64,000 nucleotides of DNA from Flavobacterium rhamnosiphilum (GCF_004349195.1 NZ_SMLG01000001.1:682001-746000); one strand, 5' to 3'; counted from the first letter of the stretch, positions 34,439-41,960 are shown. Notes: generated by a model not told the origin, from the letters alone. Numbers and translations: made by a program.

Positions 34439-37018
34439 ATGAAAAGAACTAAATTACTAATTTTATTCCTAGTGCTTATTTCTCCTTTTGCAAAAGCAGA
34501 AAATAAAAATGGAAATACCATTTCCAGAAAAGCATCTATTCTTCAAACACAGCCTGTAACGTACACTTGTGTGATGCACCCGGAAATTCATGCGAATAAA
34601 CCCGGAAAATGTCCCAAATGCGGGATGGATTTAATCAAAGAAAAAGTTAAACCAGTAAAAAAATCAGTTGCCAAAAAACAAGCACCAAAAGCAGTTGTTA
34701 AAAAACAAAGACCTGTAAAAGCAAAAGTTGTTCAAGCAAAAGCAGCAAGTGCTGATTTGCATCAAAATCATACAGAAGTTCCCGCAGATAATGCTAAAGT
34801 TAAAGAAGAACCAGTAAAAAGAATAGTTAAAAATACCCCTTCAAGAACCGTTCGTTACGATTTATATGTTCGGGATACGATTGTCACTTTTGGCAATACC
34901 CCCAAAAGAGCGATTGCGGTAAACGGACAAATCCCGATGCCGACACTCACCTTTACCGAAGGCGATATTGCTGAAATTTATGTACATAATGAGTTGGATG
35001 AAGATACGTCGTTGCATTGGCACGGATTGTTTTTGCCCAATAAAGAAGACGGCGTGCCTAATTTGACCCAAATGCCAATCAAACCGCATACCACGCATAA
35101 ATATACGTTCCCAATTATTCAGCACGGAACGCATTGGTATCACAGTCATACGGGTTTGCAGGAACAAATAGGAATGTACGGTTCCTTTATTATGAATAAA
35201 AAATCGGATGATCCTACTTTCAGAAAAGGAATTGATGATTTACCGACGATTCCAATTATTCTGAGCGAATGGACGGATTTGAACCCGAATAATGTTCATC
35301 GGATGTTACACAATGCGACAGACTGGTTTGCGATTCAAAAAGGAACTACGCAAAGCTATGCTGAAGCTATAAAAGCGGGACATTTCAAGACAAAAGTCAC
35401 GAATGAATGGAAACGAATGAATGCCATGGATGTAAGTGATGTGTATTACAATAAATTCCTGATCAACGGGAAAAATGAAAGTCAATTTTCGCAATTTAAA
35501 GGAGGCGATAAAGTGAGATTGCGAATTGCGAATGGTGGTGCTTCTACCTATTTTTGGTTGAATTATGCCGGCGGAAAAATCACCGTTGTTGCCAGTGATG
35601 GCAATGATGTGGAACCTGTTGCAGTCGATCGATTAATCGTTGCTGTCTCTGAAACGTATGATGTTGTTGTAACGATTCCAGCGGATAAAACGGCATTTGA
35701 GTTTTTAGTCACTTCGGAGGACCGGACGAAATCGGCTTCGTTGTATTTAGGAGATGGCATCAAGCAATTGATTTCGCCTTTGCCTAAATTAAAGTATTTT
35801 GAGGGCATGAAAATGATGAACGGCATGATAAAAATGAATGGAGATTTAGACGATATGGGCATGCAAATGTCGCTCAACCAAATGGACATGAATGTGGTGA
35901 TGTATCCTGAAATTACTGGGAGTAGTCAAAAGTCGAAAGTCGAAAGTCAAAAGGAAGAGGAGCATGCCAATCATAATCAGTATGACTCTAATGCACTTTC
36001 TGATATTGTCACATTGAACTATGCGATGCTGAAATCACCCACTAAAACGACATTGCCAAAAGACGCACCGGTAAAAGAATTGCGGTTTGAATTGTCAGGA
36101 AACATGAATCGGTATGTTTGGAGTCTGGACAATAAAGTAGTTTCGGAAGCTGATAAAATTTTGATAAAGAAAGGCGAAAACGTCCGAATTGTACTCTTCA
36201 ACGGTTCGATGATGCGCCACCCGATGCATTTGCACGGACATGATTTTAGAGTGCTCAACGGAAAAGAAGCATACGCGCCGCTGAAAAACATCATCGATAT
36301 TATGCCGATGGAAACCGATACGGTTGAGTTTAATGCGAATGTTAAAGGCGATTGGTTTTTCCATTGTCACATTCTCTATCACATGATGGCTGGAATGGGA
36401 AGGGTTTTTAGTTATGAAAATCAAGAGCCAAATCCTTTGATTCCAAATCCAAAATTAGCGCAACGCAAATTATTCGCTGATGACAGAGCCTTTCACGTGA
36501 TGGCCGAAAATGATTTTGCCACCAATGGAAATGACGGAATGTTGATGATTCAAAACACACGTTGGAGCATTGGTACCGAATGGCGTTTGGGTTACACCAA
36601 CCATCACGGTTATGAAACCGAAACCCATATTGGACGTTATATCGGGAAAATGCAATGGCTGATGCCGTTCATCGGTTTTGACTGGCGGTATCGAAAAATG
36701 GAAATGGGAGAAATGGAAGAGAATCTTTTTGGTCAAACCAATACCAAAGACAATCGCGCTGTTTTCAGTGCTGGAGTCGAATATACGTTACCCATGCTCA
36801 TCAAAGCACAAGCCGAAGTATTTACCGACGGCAATTTCAGATTGCAATTGGAACGCATGGATATTCCGGTTTCCAAAAGATTGCGCATGAATTTAATGTG
36901 GAATACGGACAAAGAATACATGGCGGGTTTGCGGTATATTGTCAAGAGAAATTTTGGAATTACCACGCATTATGACAGTGATATGGGACTTGGTTTTGGA
37001 TTGAGTTTGAATTATTAA
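34439..37018 (+). CDS. Multicopper oxidase fused to a CopB-like outer membrane domain
   Basis: The 859-residue protein has a signal peptide (ends AKA), a heavy-metal-binding motif YTCVMHPEIHAN...CPKCGMDL (about 42-66) and a Lys/Ala-rich linker. Three cupredoxin domains of a CopA/laccase-type oxidase follow: LHWHGLFLP (~192), GTHWYHSHTG (~229), HPMHLHGHDF (~593) and the T1 copper site HCHILYHMMAGM (~641). The last ~180 residues (from about 680, FADDRAFHVMAE) match the look of CopB, the outer membrane copper-resistance barrel: alternating strands with GTEWRLGY and a final aromatic LSLNY. The enzyme oxidises Cu(I) to Cu(II) in the periplasm. The usual family length without the barrel is about 600-700. 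Confidence 0.85.
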   Translation: MKRTKLLILFLVLISPFAKAENKNGNTISRKASILQTQPVTYTCVMHPEIHANKPGKCPKCGMDLIKEKVKPVKKSVAKKQAPKAVVKKQRPVKAKVVQAKAASADLHQNHTEVPADNAKVKEEPVKRIVKNTPSRTVRYDLYVRDTIVTFGNTPKRAIAVNGQIPMPTLTFTEGDIAEIYVHNELDEDTSLHWHGLFLPNKEDGVPNLTQMPIKPHTTHKYTFPIIQHGTHWYHSHTGLQEQIGMYGSFIMNKKSDDPTFRKGIDDLPTIPIILSEWTDLNPNNVHRMLHNATDWFAIQKGTTQSYAEAIKAGHFKTKVTNEWKRMNAMDVSDVYYNKFLINGKNESQFSQFKGGDKVRLRIANGGASTYFWLNYAGGKITVVASDGNDVEPVAVDRLIVAVSETYDVVVTIPADKTAFEFLVTSEDRTKSASLYLGDGIKQLISPLPKLKYFEGMKMMNGMIKMNGDLDDMGMQMSLNQMDMNVVMYPEITGSSQKSKVESQKEEEHANHNQYDSNALSDIVTLNYAMLKSPTKTTLPKDAPVKELRFELSGNMNRYVWSLDNKVVSEADKILIKKGENVRIVLFNGSMMRHPMHLHGHDFRVLNGKEAYAPLKNIIDIMPMETDTVEFNANVKGDWFFHCHILYHMMAGMGRVFSYENQEPNPLIPNPKLAQRKLFADDRAFHVMAENDFATNGNDGMLMIQNTRWSIGTEWRLGYTNHHGYETETHIGRYIGKMQWLMPFIGFDWRYRKMEMGEMEENLFGQTNTKDNRAVFSAGVEYTLPMLIKAQAEVFTDGNFRLQLERMDIPVSKRLRMNLMWNTDKEYMAGLRYIVKRNFGITTHYDSDMGLGFGLSLNY
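35924..35951 (+). repeat. Four heptanucleotide repeats inside the multicopper oxidase gene
   Basis: AGTC recurs at 35924, 35931, 35938 and 35945, giving units AGTCAAA, AGTCGAA, AGTCGAA, AGTCAAA. The array of 28 bp encodes a Ser/Lys/Gln/Glu-rich linker (about residues 495-505) between cupredoxin domains. It has the same 7-nt periodicity as intergenic arrays elsewhere in the window. Confidence 0.85.
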
Positions 37019-37078
37019 TGAATTGAAAATTGAAATTTTAAATCAAATACAAATCTAAAGGTTAAGCTGTTTCAACTG

Positions 37079-37167
37079 TCACTTCGAGTGATTTTGTACA
37101 TTAATGCGATAGCTTTAATGTTTAAAATTGTATCGAGAAGCCTTCAAGACGTAAGGGCTCTCGATAC
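37079..37167. repeat. Dispersed-type repeat with hairpin downstream of the oxidase
   Basis: The 271-bp gap 37019-37289 holds TCACTTCGAGTG (37079-37090) and an inverted repeat GTATCGAGA (37130-37138) / TCTCGATAC (37159-37167) that extends inward with AGCCTT/AAGGGCT. These strings resemble dispersed intergenic repeats of Flavobacterium. No gene is seen in the gap. Confidence 0.55.
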
Positions 37168-37228
37168 TTCGTGAAATTTTTTCTATCGTAAATTATTACT
37201 CTTCCGAAGCGTCGGGACGAACTGACGA

Positions 37229-37254
37229 ATCCTTAACTTAATGTCATTGAGCTC
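37229..37254. repeat. 26-bp repeat, copy 1
   Basis: TCCTTAACTTAATGTCATTG followed by AGCTC recurs at 40341-40366 with three differences in 26 bases. Both copies lie just downstream (minus strand sense) of a small-gene stop codon, suggesting a shared module end. Confidence 0.65.
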
Positions 37255-37289
37255 ATACAAGCGTTTGTGGTTGTTTTGCTTATTCCGTG

Positions 37290-38282
37290 CTATAGCGTGA
37301 TTTGTTTCGAATCATTATATTCAATCCAAGATTTCATTCTTCCGATGTACATTTTTAGGTAATTTTCAGTCAAAAATATATTTGACCAATCAAATCGTTG
37401 CGATTGTACCCCAAGATAAAAAATCCAAATGGCGGCTCCTGCATCAGGAATCATTTTTATTTCTTCTTCGGATAGCGTTCTTATGCTTTGATAACCCTTT
37501 AAAAAACTTTGAACTTTCAGTTCGTATTCGTCTTTATTGCCTTCGATATGGAATAGTTGTTTGCAAAAATAGGCAACATCAAAAATCAACAGGCCGTTTC
37601 CACAAAAATCAAAATCAAAAATGGTTGCTTCGTTTTGGTCTTTAACGCTCATATTGTCATACCAAATATCCATATGAACAATTCCTTCTGTGACCTTTGT
37701 GAAGTCAATTTTGTCAAAGGTTTTACTGATTTTTTCGCTTTGCTTTTTTATGAATTGCATTTCAGCTATTGACTCTGGAAAATAGTGTTTTGCATATTCA
37801 TACGGCAATTGAACCAAGGTTTTTACATCGTAATTGATACGATCTATTTTTTTGTTAGCAGTTATCGTATGAATTTTTGCCATAAGCGAACCAATAGAGA
37901 AACAAGTCGCTGCGTCCATGAATCGTATTTTTTCTCCTTCGGCAAAGGAGAAAAGTACGGCGTGACGTATTCCTTCCGGTGCGTTTATATCTTGTATGAA
38001 ATGGCCTTTTTTGTCTGCAATAGGAAAAGAAATGCTAATGTGGTTTTCTTTTAGAAGAAGCAACAGATTGATTTCTTCCTGAATTTGAGTTTTTGAACGC
38101 CAGTTGTAAAAGTAAACGCGCAATACATATTTTGTTTTGTCGTCAGCAATAAAATAGGTGTGATTAATCCCTGTTCTAAACAATTGGCAGGTGCAGTTTT
38201 CGTTCAGATCGTATTTTTCTGTAACAAATTGTCCTAAGGCTGTGGCTGAAAGTGTCGATGTTGTAACCGGAAAATGTGTCAT
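37290..38282 (-). CDS. Phosphotransferase of the aminoglycoside/choline kinase superfamily
   Basis: The 330-residue cytoplasmic protein has the kinase-like fold of the APH/choline kinase group: an N-terminal ATP-binding part with KYVLRVYFYNWRSKTQIQEEI, the catalytic loop IVHMDIWYDNMSV (Asp at about residue 203, the Brenner motif HxDxxxxN) and the metal-binding segment IFDFDFCGNGLLIFD. Substrate class cannot be told: relatives act on choline, homoserine or aminoglycosides. It stands alone, with a strong promoter at 38309-38338, and lies at the edge of the accessory zone. Confidence 0.85.
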   Translation of the reverse strand: MTHFPVTTSTLSATALGQFVTEKYDLNENCTCQLFRTGINHTYFIADDKTKYVLRVYFYNWRSKTQIQEEINLLLLLKENHISISFPIADKKGHFIQDINAPEGIRHAVLFSFAEGEKIRFMDAATCFSIGSLMAKIHTITANKKIDRINYDVKTLVQLPYEYAKHYFPESIAEMQFIKKQSEKISKTFDKIDFTKVTEGIVHMDIWYDNMSVKDQNEATIFDFDFCGNGLLIFDVAYFCKQLFHIEGNKDEYELKVQSFLKGYQSIRTLSEEEIKMIPDAGAAIWIFYLGVQSQRFDWSNIFLTENYLKMYIGRMKSWIEYNDSKQITL

Positions 38283-38308
38283 TTTTTTTAAATTGTGGGT
38301 GCGGATTG

Positions 38309-38338
38309 CAAATCTACATTATCATTTAGATTTGCAAA
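38309..38338 (-). promoter_or_regulatory. Promoter of the phosphotransferase, embedded in an inverted repeat
   Basis: On the minus strand, TTTG (38335-38338), an 18-bp spacer and TAGATTTG (38309-38316) form a near-ideal Bacteroidota promoter, 27 bp before the ATG. The same bases form an 11-bp perfect inverted repeat, TTGCAAATCTA (38306-38316) with TAGATTTGCAA (38327-38337), so an operator role or a symmetric promoter on the plus strand is possible. Confidence 0.72.
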
Positions 38339-38375
38339 GTACAATCAATAATAAAATGGTTTAAAGTCTGGAGAG

Positions 38376-38810
38376 TTAATCAACAGTTCCACATTTAAAA
38401 GTGTCATGTTCTATATTTAATTTTTTAAACATCATTTCAAAGTCCTCTATTTTAGTATTATATTCTGTTTTTCCGTATTTAAGATAAATTGTTGTTTTTA
38501 AGTCACCTCTGATTATAAATTTCTTTTTATATGGTTTACATTTTCGTCCATAAAATTTCATGTAAATTCTATTATCGACAATGTCTTTAGGATTAATATA
38601 AAAAATGTCAATTCCATCAAAATCAGTACAACATTTTGCTTCGATTCTTTTATTGCCAGAGTATATTTCAGTAAATGTTCCAATTAAAGTGTCTTTAGTA
38701 TTTTTTTCAATGGTTAATAAATCAATTTTAAAGTCCTTTTTTAAGTTTTTAGTTTGCCCAATTACAGATAGACTAAAAAGTATGAATACTATGTAAATAA
38801 TCTTTTCCAT
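38376..38810 (-). CDS. Small secreted protein of unknown function
   Basis: I do not recognise the family. From the ATG at 38810 (chosen because it yields a signal peptide, KIIYIVFILFSLSVIGQ; a longer frame reaches 38924) the product has 144 residues. The mature part is Lys/Asp-rich and beta-like, with three cysteines in AKCCTD and RKCKP and a fourth in the C-terminal FKCGTVD. It is the first of several small minus-strand genes of unknown function between 38.3 and 41 kb. Confidence 0.7.
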   Translation of the reverse strand: MEKIIYIVFILFSLSVIGQTKNLKKDFKIDLLTIEKNTKDTLIGTFTEIYSGNKRIEAKCCTDFDGIDIFYINPKDIVDNRIYMKFYGRKCKPYKKKFIIRGDLKTTIYLKYGKTEYNTKIEDFEMMFKKLNIEHDTFKCGTVD

Positions 38811-38888
38811 TTCAACTGTTTTACAACATTTATTAGCTTTTATTTTCCTTGTCTCGTCCTGAAAAAAGTTTACATATTTACACTTTTT

Positions 38889-38978
38889 GCTTATTATTGT
38901 GGGCGGGCGCAAAGTCAGAGACATTTGCGCAGCGTATGCGACAAATTTATTCTTTGAATTAACACTTTGCGGAGCTGG
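38889..38978. repeat. 90-bp direct repeat, copy 1 (structured)
   Basis: This stretch is about 91% identical to 39937-40022 (eight substitutions and a 4-bp gap). Each copy contains a hairpin GCGCAAAGTC / GAC-TTTGCGC and ends in the shared GCGGAGCTGG. Each lies directly downstream of a small minus-strand gene's stop codon. Confidence 0.8.
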
Positions 38979-39026
38979 GGGGACATATTACAATAGTGAC
39001 ATTTATCCATATCTATTTCCATATTC

Positions 39027-39287
39027 TTAATTTTGTATGAAAAAAACTTCTTTTAAATCGTTGTAATTTATTGACATTGTCAATCTTAAATCTTTTAGTT
39101 CAATAATCATTTTTTGTTCCGTTATTTCTTCTGAAATAATTCTATAACATTCTATTTTTGTATCTTTTGGCAAATTCCACAGCCATTTTTTTGCATTGAA
39201 TTCAAGTTCAATTATTTTTTCGGTTAAGGTCGCAAATTTTTCTCCTGAAGTTTTGTGAATAAATATTGCATAGTTTTCTTTCTCCAT
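39027..39287 (-). CDS. Small hypothetical protein (86 aa)
   Basis: I do not recognise it. It has no signal peptide and is about half predicted helix (EKFATLTEKIIELEFNAKKWLW). It starts 2 bp after the stop of the membrane protein gene at 39290-39796, so the two form a small operon and may be functionally linked. It lies just upstream (minus strand sense) of the first 90-bp repeat. Confidence 0.65.
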   Translation of the reverse strand: MEKENYAIFIHKTSGEKFATLTEKIIELEFNAKKWLWNLPKDTKIECYRIISEEITEQKMIIELKDLRLTMSINYNDLKEVFFIQN

Positions 39288-39289
39288 TT

Positions 39290-39796
39290 TTAATTACAAT
39301 TTATTATATTTTTATACGATTGGGCACCTTTACTAAAAACCTCATTATCTGGTTTTTCACAAATAAAATCAAAATATTCAATTTCGAACTCTTTTTCGGA
39401 TTTAGCATTTAATATTTCATCAAATGTTTTGAAAAAAATTACGGGGTCATAATTTGGTTTTGAATAGATTAAGGTTTTTATATTGACATCACTGTCACCT
39501 TCATTTAAAACATAACAACGCTCATCTCCAAAAGTTAAGTTCAATCCTTTTTCGGTTGTTTTAGGAAAAATCAACATTTCTGTATGATATTTATCGCAAC
39601 TTTCTATAACGTATATGTTTGGAAAATAACCAAAAAACATAATTCCTAAGTAAGCCAATATTAAAGCACCTGAAAATACAATGTAATTTGCTTTTTTAGA
39701 ATTTTCTTTATCATCGACTAATACACCTAATCGATAAAGTAGAAATACAAAGATTGAAATTATTATTATCCAGAAATATATTTTAGAAATTGTCAT
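39290..39796 (-). CDS. Small membrane protein of unknown function
   Basis: The product (168 residues from the ATG at 39796) has two transmembrane helices (about residues 5-25 and 35-55) and a soluble C-terminal part of ~110 residues with cysteines in IESCDKY, ERCYVL and FICEKP. No family was recognised. The longer open frame to 39838 is unlikely because the signal-like N-terminus starts at 39796. It is followed after 2 bp by the 86-aa gene. Confidence 0.65.
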   Translation of the reverse strand: MTISKIYFWIIIISIFVFLLYRLGVLVDDKENSKKANYIVFSGALILAYLGIMFFGYFPNIYVIESCDKYHTEMLIFPKTTEKGLNLTFGDERCYVLNEGDSDVNIKTLIYSKPNYDPVIFFKTFDEILNAKSEKEFEIEYFDFICEKPDNEVFSKGAQSYKNIINCN

Positions 39797-39871
39797 ATTT
39801 TTTTGTTTTTTAGTCAATTTTGGCAAAATAGCCGCCAACTCGTTTATATGTGTGATAAAACCTGCGCTGTG

Positions 39872-39910
39872 CGAAGTCTCCCGACTTCGTACCCATATCT
39901 ATATGCCGTT
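39872..39910. repeat. Structured boundary element with hairpin
   Basis: CGAAGTC (39872-39878) and GACTTCG (39883-39889) pair over a TCCC loop; then a CATATCTATATG palindrome (39894-39905) is followed by GCCGTTAAC. With the 90-bp repeat just downstream it fills the 231-bp gap 39797-40027, in which no gene is seen. Confidence 0.5.
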
Positions 39911-39936
39911 AACACTTTACACTCACTATATTATTT

Positions 39937-40022
39937 GCTCATTATTGTGGGCGCAAAGTCAGAGACGTTTGCGCAGCTTAAACGACAAATTTATTCTTTG
40001 AAAGAACACTTAGCGGAGCTGG
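39937..40022. repeat. 90-bp direct repeat, copy 2 (structured)
   Basis: Second copy of the repeat described for 38889-38978; about 1.05 kb separates the two copies. The hairpin GCGCAAAGTC / GAC-TTTGCGC is conserved by compensating sequence and the 3' end GCGGAGCTGG is identical. Confidence 0.8.
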
Positions 40023-40027
40023 TGTTT

Positions 40028-40246
40028 TTATTCGTCACAAATATAATTTCGTGCGATATCAATTGTAGTTTGAGGAACTATTCGTTGTTTCAATTCTTGT
40101 ATATCATCTTTAAATAAAACTTGTCCAAAAGGCTGCTTCCGTTTTCGAGTAAAATCTTGTTCATTCATTTTATAATCGGATATTATTTTTTCACTAAAAA
40201 TCGCTTTTCTCAATTGTTTAATTATCGATATTGAGTCCTTCGGCAT
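40028..40246 (-). pseudogene. Short ORF, possible remnant of an IS4-like transposase N-terminus
   Basis: The 72-residue frame contains FSEKIISDYKMNEQDFTRKRKQPF, in which the TRKRKxPF pattern recalls the N-terminal region of IS4-type transposases. The rest (KDDIQELKQRIVPQTTIDIA) does not continue that domain and no DDE catalytic part is present. It could also be an unrelated short protein; the repeat copy directly after its stop fits a mosaic origin. Confidence 0.35.
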
Positions 40247-40340
40247 ATTTTACACTGTTAAATTACAGTTTAAATATAAGAAAAATAATACAATTATACT
40301 AATCAAACACAAGTTAAATCACTATTAATTAGCGAAATGA

Positions 40341-40366
40341 CTCCTTAACTTAATGACATTGCGCTC
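40341..40366. repeat. 26-bp repeat, copy 2
   Basis: Matches 37229-37254 with three differences. It is followed by the GC-rich CGCTCGCGCTAGCGGGGGAGC, an imperfect palindrome, just before the stop of the lipoprotein gene (40389). Confidence 0.65.
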
Positions 40367-40388
40367 GCGCTAGCGGGGGAGCTGGAGT

Positions 40389-40856
40389 CTATTTTATTGC
40401 TTTTTTATAAATTAGAATTTCATTTACTCTAATAAATCTATCATTTACATCTCTCATCCTTTGATTTGGTTTTAGAATTATTAGATTACTATCATTAATT
40501 TCAATAACGTCTAAGTTTTCGCATTCTTGGAAAATAGTATCATTCTCACTGATTATTTTATTAGGAATTAATGATATTGTAATTCCTATTCTATTTTCAT
40601 TTCTATTAAGGTAGAACTTCCCACTTGAGTTTACTCTAAGATCATCACTGCTATATTTTTTAGTGTAATTTCCATCCTTAAAAATAATATCTTCATTATA
40701 ATTTTGTTCTTGTAAAATCCATTTTCCGTTGTATTTATTTTCTTCAATGGTTTGATTACAACTAACGACAGAAAATAAGAATAGCGAAAAGAACGATAGA
40801 ATAATCACAATATTTAAATTAATTGGGCGACTTGTATTTATCATATTCAACTCCAT
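40389..40856 (-). CDS. Small lipoprotein of unknown function
   Basis: The 155-residue product has a hydrophobic N-terminus ending in a lipobox (FSVVSC, Cys at about residue 33) and a mature part of ~120 residues that looks beta-rich, beginning NKYNGKWILQEQNYNED; this opening resembles lipocalin-like stand-alone domains. A second ATG four codons in (40844) is an equally good start. It lies between the 26-bp repeat and the attC-like element. Confidence 0.65.
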   Translation of the reverse strand: MELNMINTSRPINLNIVIILSFFSLFLFSVVSCNQTIEENKYNGKWILQEQNYNEDIIFKDGNYTKKYSSDDLRVNSSGKFYLNRNENRIGITISLIPNKIISENDTIFQECENLDVIEINDSNLIILKPNQRMRDVNDRFIRVNEILIYKKAIK

Positions 40857-40905
40857 TTGTATGTTTTAAGATGAGTCATTTTGAGTTAGGATTTTATTGT
40901 ATGTC

Positions 40906-41037
40906 GCCTAACGTTCCCGCGCTCTTGCGATGGTGGGGATAAGTAAGCCTTATTTTCGGTTAAGCACTAATTTTACAAGTACAAAACCGTCTTTAAATTA
41001 AGCCTTAAACCCCACTATTGCAAAGCGTGTGTTAGCG
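40906..41037 (-). repeat. attC-like folded element behind the SDR gene
   Basis: The 132 bp between GCCTAAC (40906-40912) and GTTAGCG (41031-41037) form a long imperfect inverted repeat: CGCTCTTGCGATGGTGGGG (40920-40938) against CCCCACTATTGCAAAGCG (41010-41027), with further pairing inside (CGGTT with AACCG). On the minus strand it begins 21 bp after the SDR stop and ends in GTTAGGC, the classical GTTRRRY core of integron cassettes. No integrase gene is in the window. Confidence 0.55.
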
Positions 41038-41058
41038 GTTCGTTGTTCTTTTCTGTCG

Positions 41059-41775
41059 TTACATTCTGTCATAAATTGGTCTTGGTATTCGTTTCAAAAT
41101 TGTCGCAATAAGTCGCCATCTTTTTGTAACATAAACTATTTTCTTTTTCCCATTTATGGCACCAAATATTTGGCGTGTTGCTTTGTCAACTGTTGCTACC
41201 CAAAACTGTCCTTCACCTTTTGCCATATCAGTATCTACAAATCCTGGTCTTATGTCTGTTACAAAAATAGGTTGTTTAAGTTTGGTCGCCTTTTGTCTTA
41301 ATGCTTCTAAATAATTTATTTGAAAGGCTTTTGTTGCATTATACGATGGAGCTTGACGACTACCACGAAGCCCTCCAACAGAACTTATTGCTACTAAATG
41401 TCCAAATTTTTGTTTTTCAAATAAATTGAATGCCCAATTTGCAATACAAGTGAAACCTAAAACATTTGTGTCAATGGTTCGTTTTTCAATTTCAAAATCC
41501 AAATTGTCGTTAAGGTCGCCTGTTCCTGAACTAATTATTAGCAAGTCAAGTCCACCAAGTTCAGTTTTTAATTCGTCCAATTTTTCAACAGCTATTTTTA
41601 TGTCTGTAATGTCAAATGTTTTAATAAAATACGAATTTGGTTTTTCTGATTTCAGTTTTTCAAGAAGTTCAGTTCGTCTTCCCGTAATTCCAACTACATA
41701 ATTATTGTCTGACAACAATTTAGCAAGTCCTTTTCCAATTCCCGATGTCGCACCAATTATTATTGCTTTTTTCAT
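41059..41775 (-). CDS. Short-chain dehydrogenase/reductase (SDR)
   Basis: The 238-residue enzyme has the Rossmann motif IIGATSGIGKGLA at the N-terminus, a catalytic SISSVGG-type serine (AISSVGG, about residue 134), the YNATK catalytic Tyr-Lys pair (about residues 147-151) and a C-terminal GFVDTDMAKGEG segment. It is a classical SDR, cytosolic, NAD(P)-dependent; its substrate is unknown. The gene is framed on both sides by GTTAGCG/GTTAGGC-type core sites and folded elements, as a single-gene cassette would be. Confidence 0.9.
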   Translation of the reverse strand: MKKAIIIGATSGIGKGLAKLLSDNNYVVGITGRRTELLEKLKSEKPNSYFIKTFDITDIKIAVEKLDELKTELGGLDLLIISSGTGDLNDNLDFEIEKRTIDTNVLGFTCIANWAFNLFEKQKFGHLVAISSVGGLRGSRQAPSYNATKAFQINYLEALRQKATKLKQPIFVTDIRPGFVDTDMAKGEGQFWVATVDKATRQIFGAINGKKKIVYVTKRWRLIATILKRIPRPIYDRM

Positions 41776-41813
41776 TCTGTATGTTGTTCGTTTTTCTGTC
41801 GCTCTACAATGAC

Positions 41814-41890
41814 CGCTAACTAGTATATACTACTGACGATTTCAGACTTATCCACCCTAAATTGGGCTGCTTTGTCTGACAAGCGTCAGT
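41814..41890 (-). repeat. Upstream boundary of the SDR module, folded element
   Basis: CGCTAAC (41814-41820; GTTAGCG on the minus strand) is followed by the palindrome TAGTATATACTA (41821-41832) and a hairpin of ACTGACG/CGTCAGT (41832-41890) with inner CAGAC/GTCTG. This part of the 422-bp gap 41776-42197 mirrors the layout of the attC-like element on the other side of the SDR gene. Confidence 0.45.
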
Positions 41891-41960
41891 GTTTACTTGA
41901 TTTCAAATATATAATAATTATCTTATAATTATAAAAGTAAATTTATATTGTTGAATACCA

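Noticed and set aside
37130..37167. Hairpin after the oxidase as a terminator or tRNA
   Set aside because: It has no T-run and no cloverleaf pairing; it resembles dispersed repeats more.
39803..40117. 104-aa open frame on the plus strand across the repeat zone
   Set aside because: It spans the 90-bp repeat and hairpin elements and gives no signal peptide or family motif; the minus strand reading is better supported.
40906..41037. True integron with integrase
   Set aside because: No tyrosine recombinase or primary attI is visible in the window; only an attC-like fold can be claimed.
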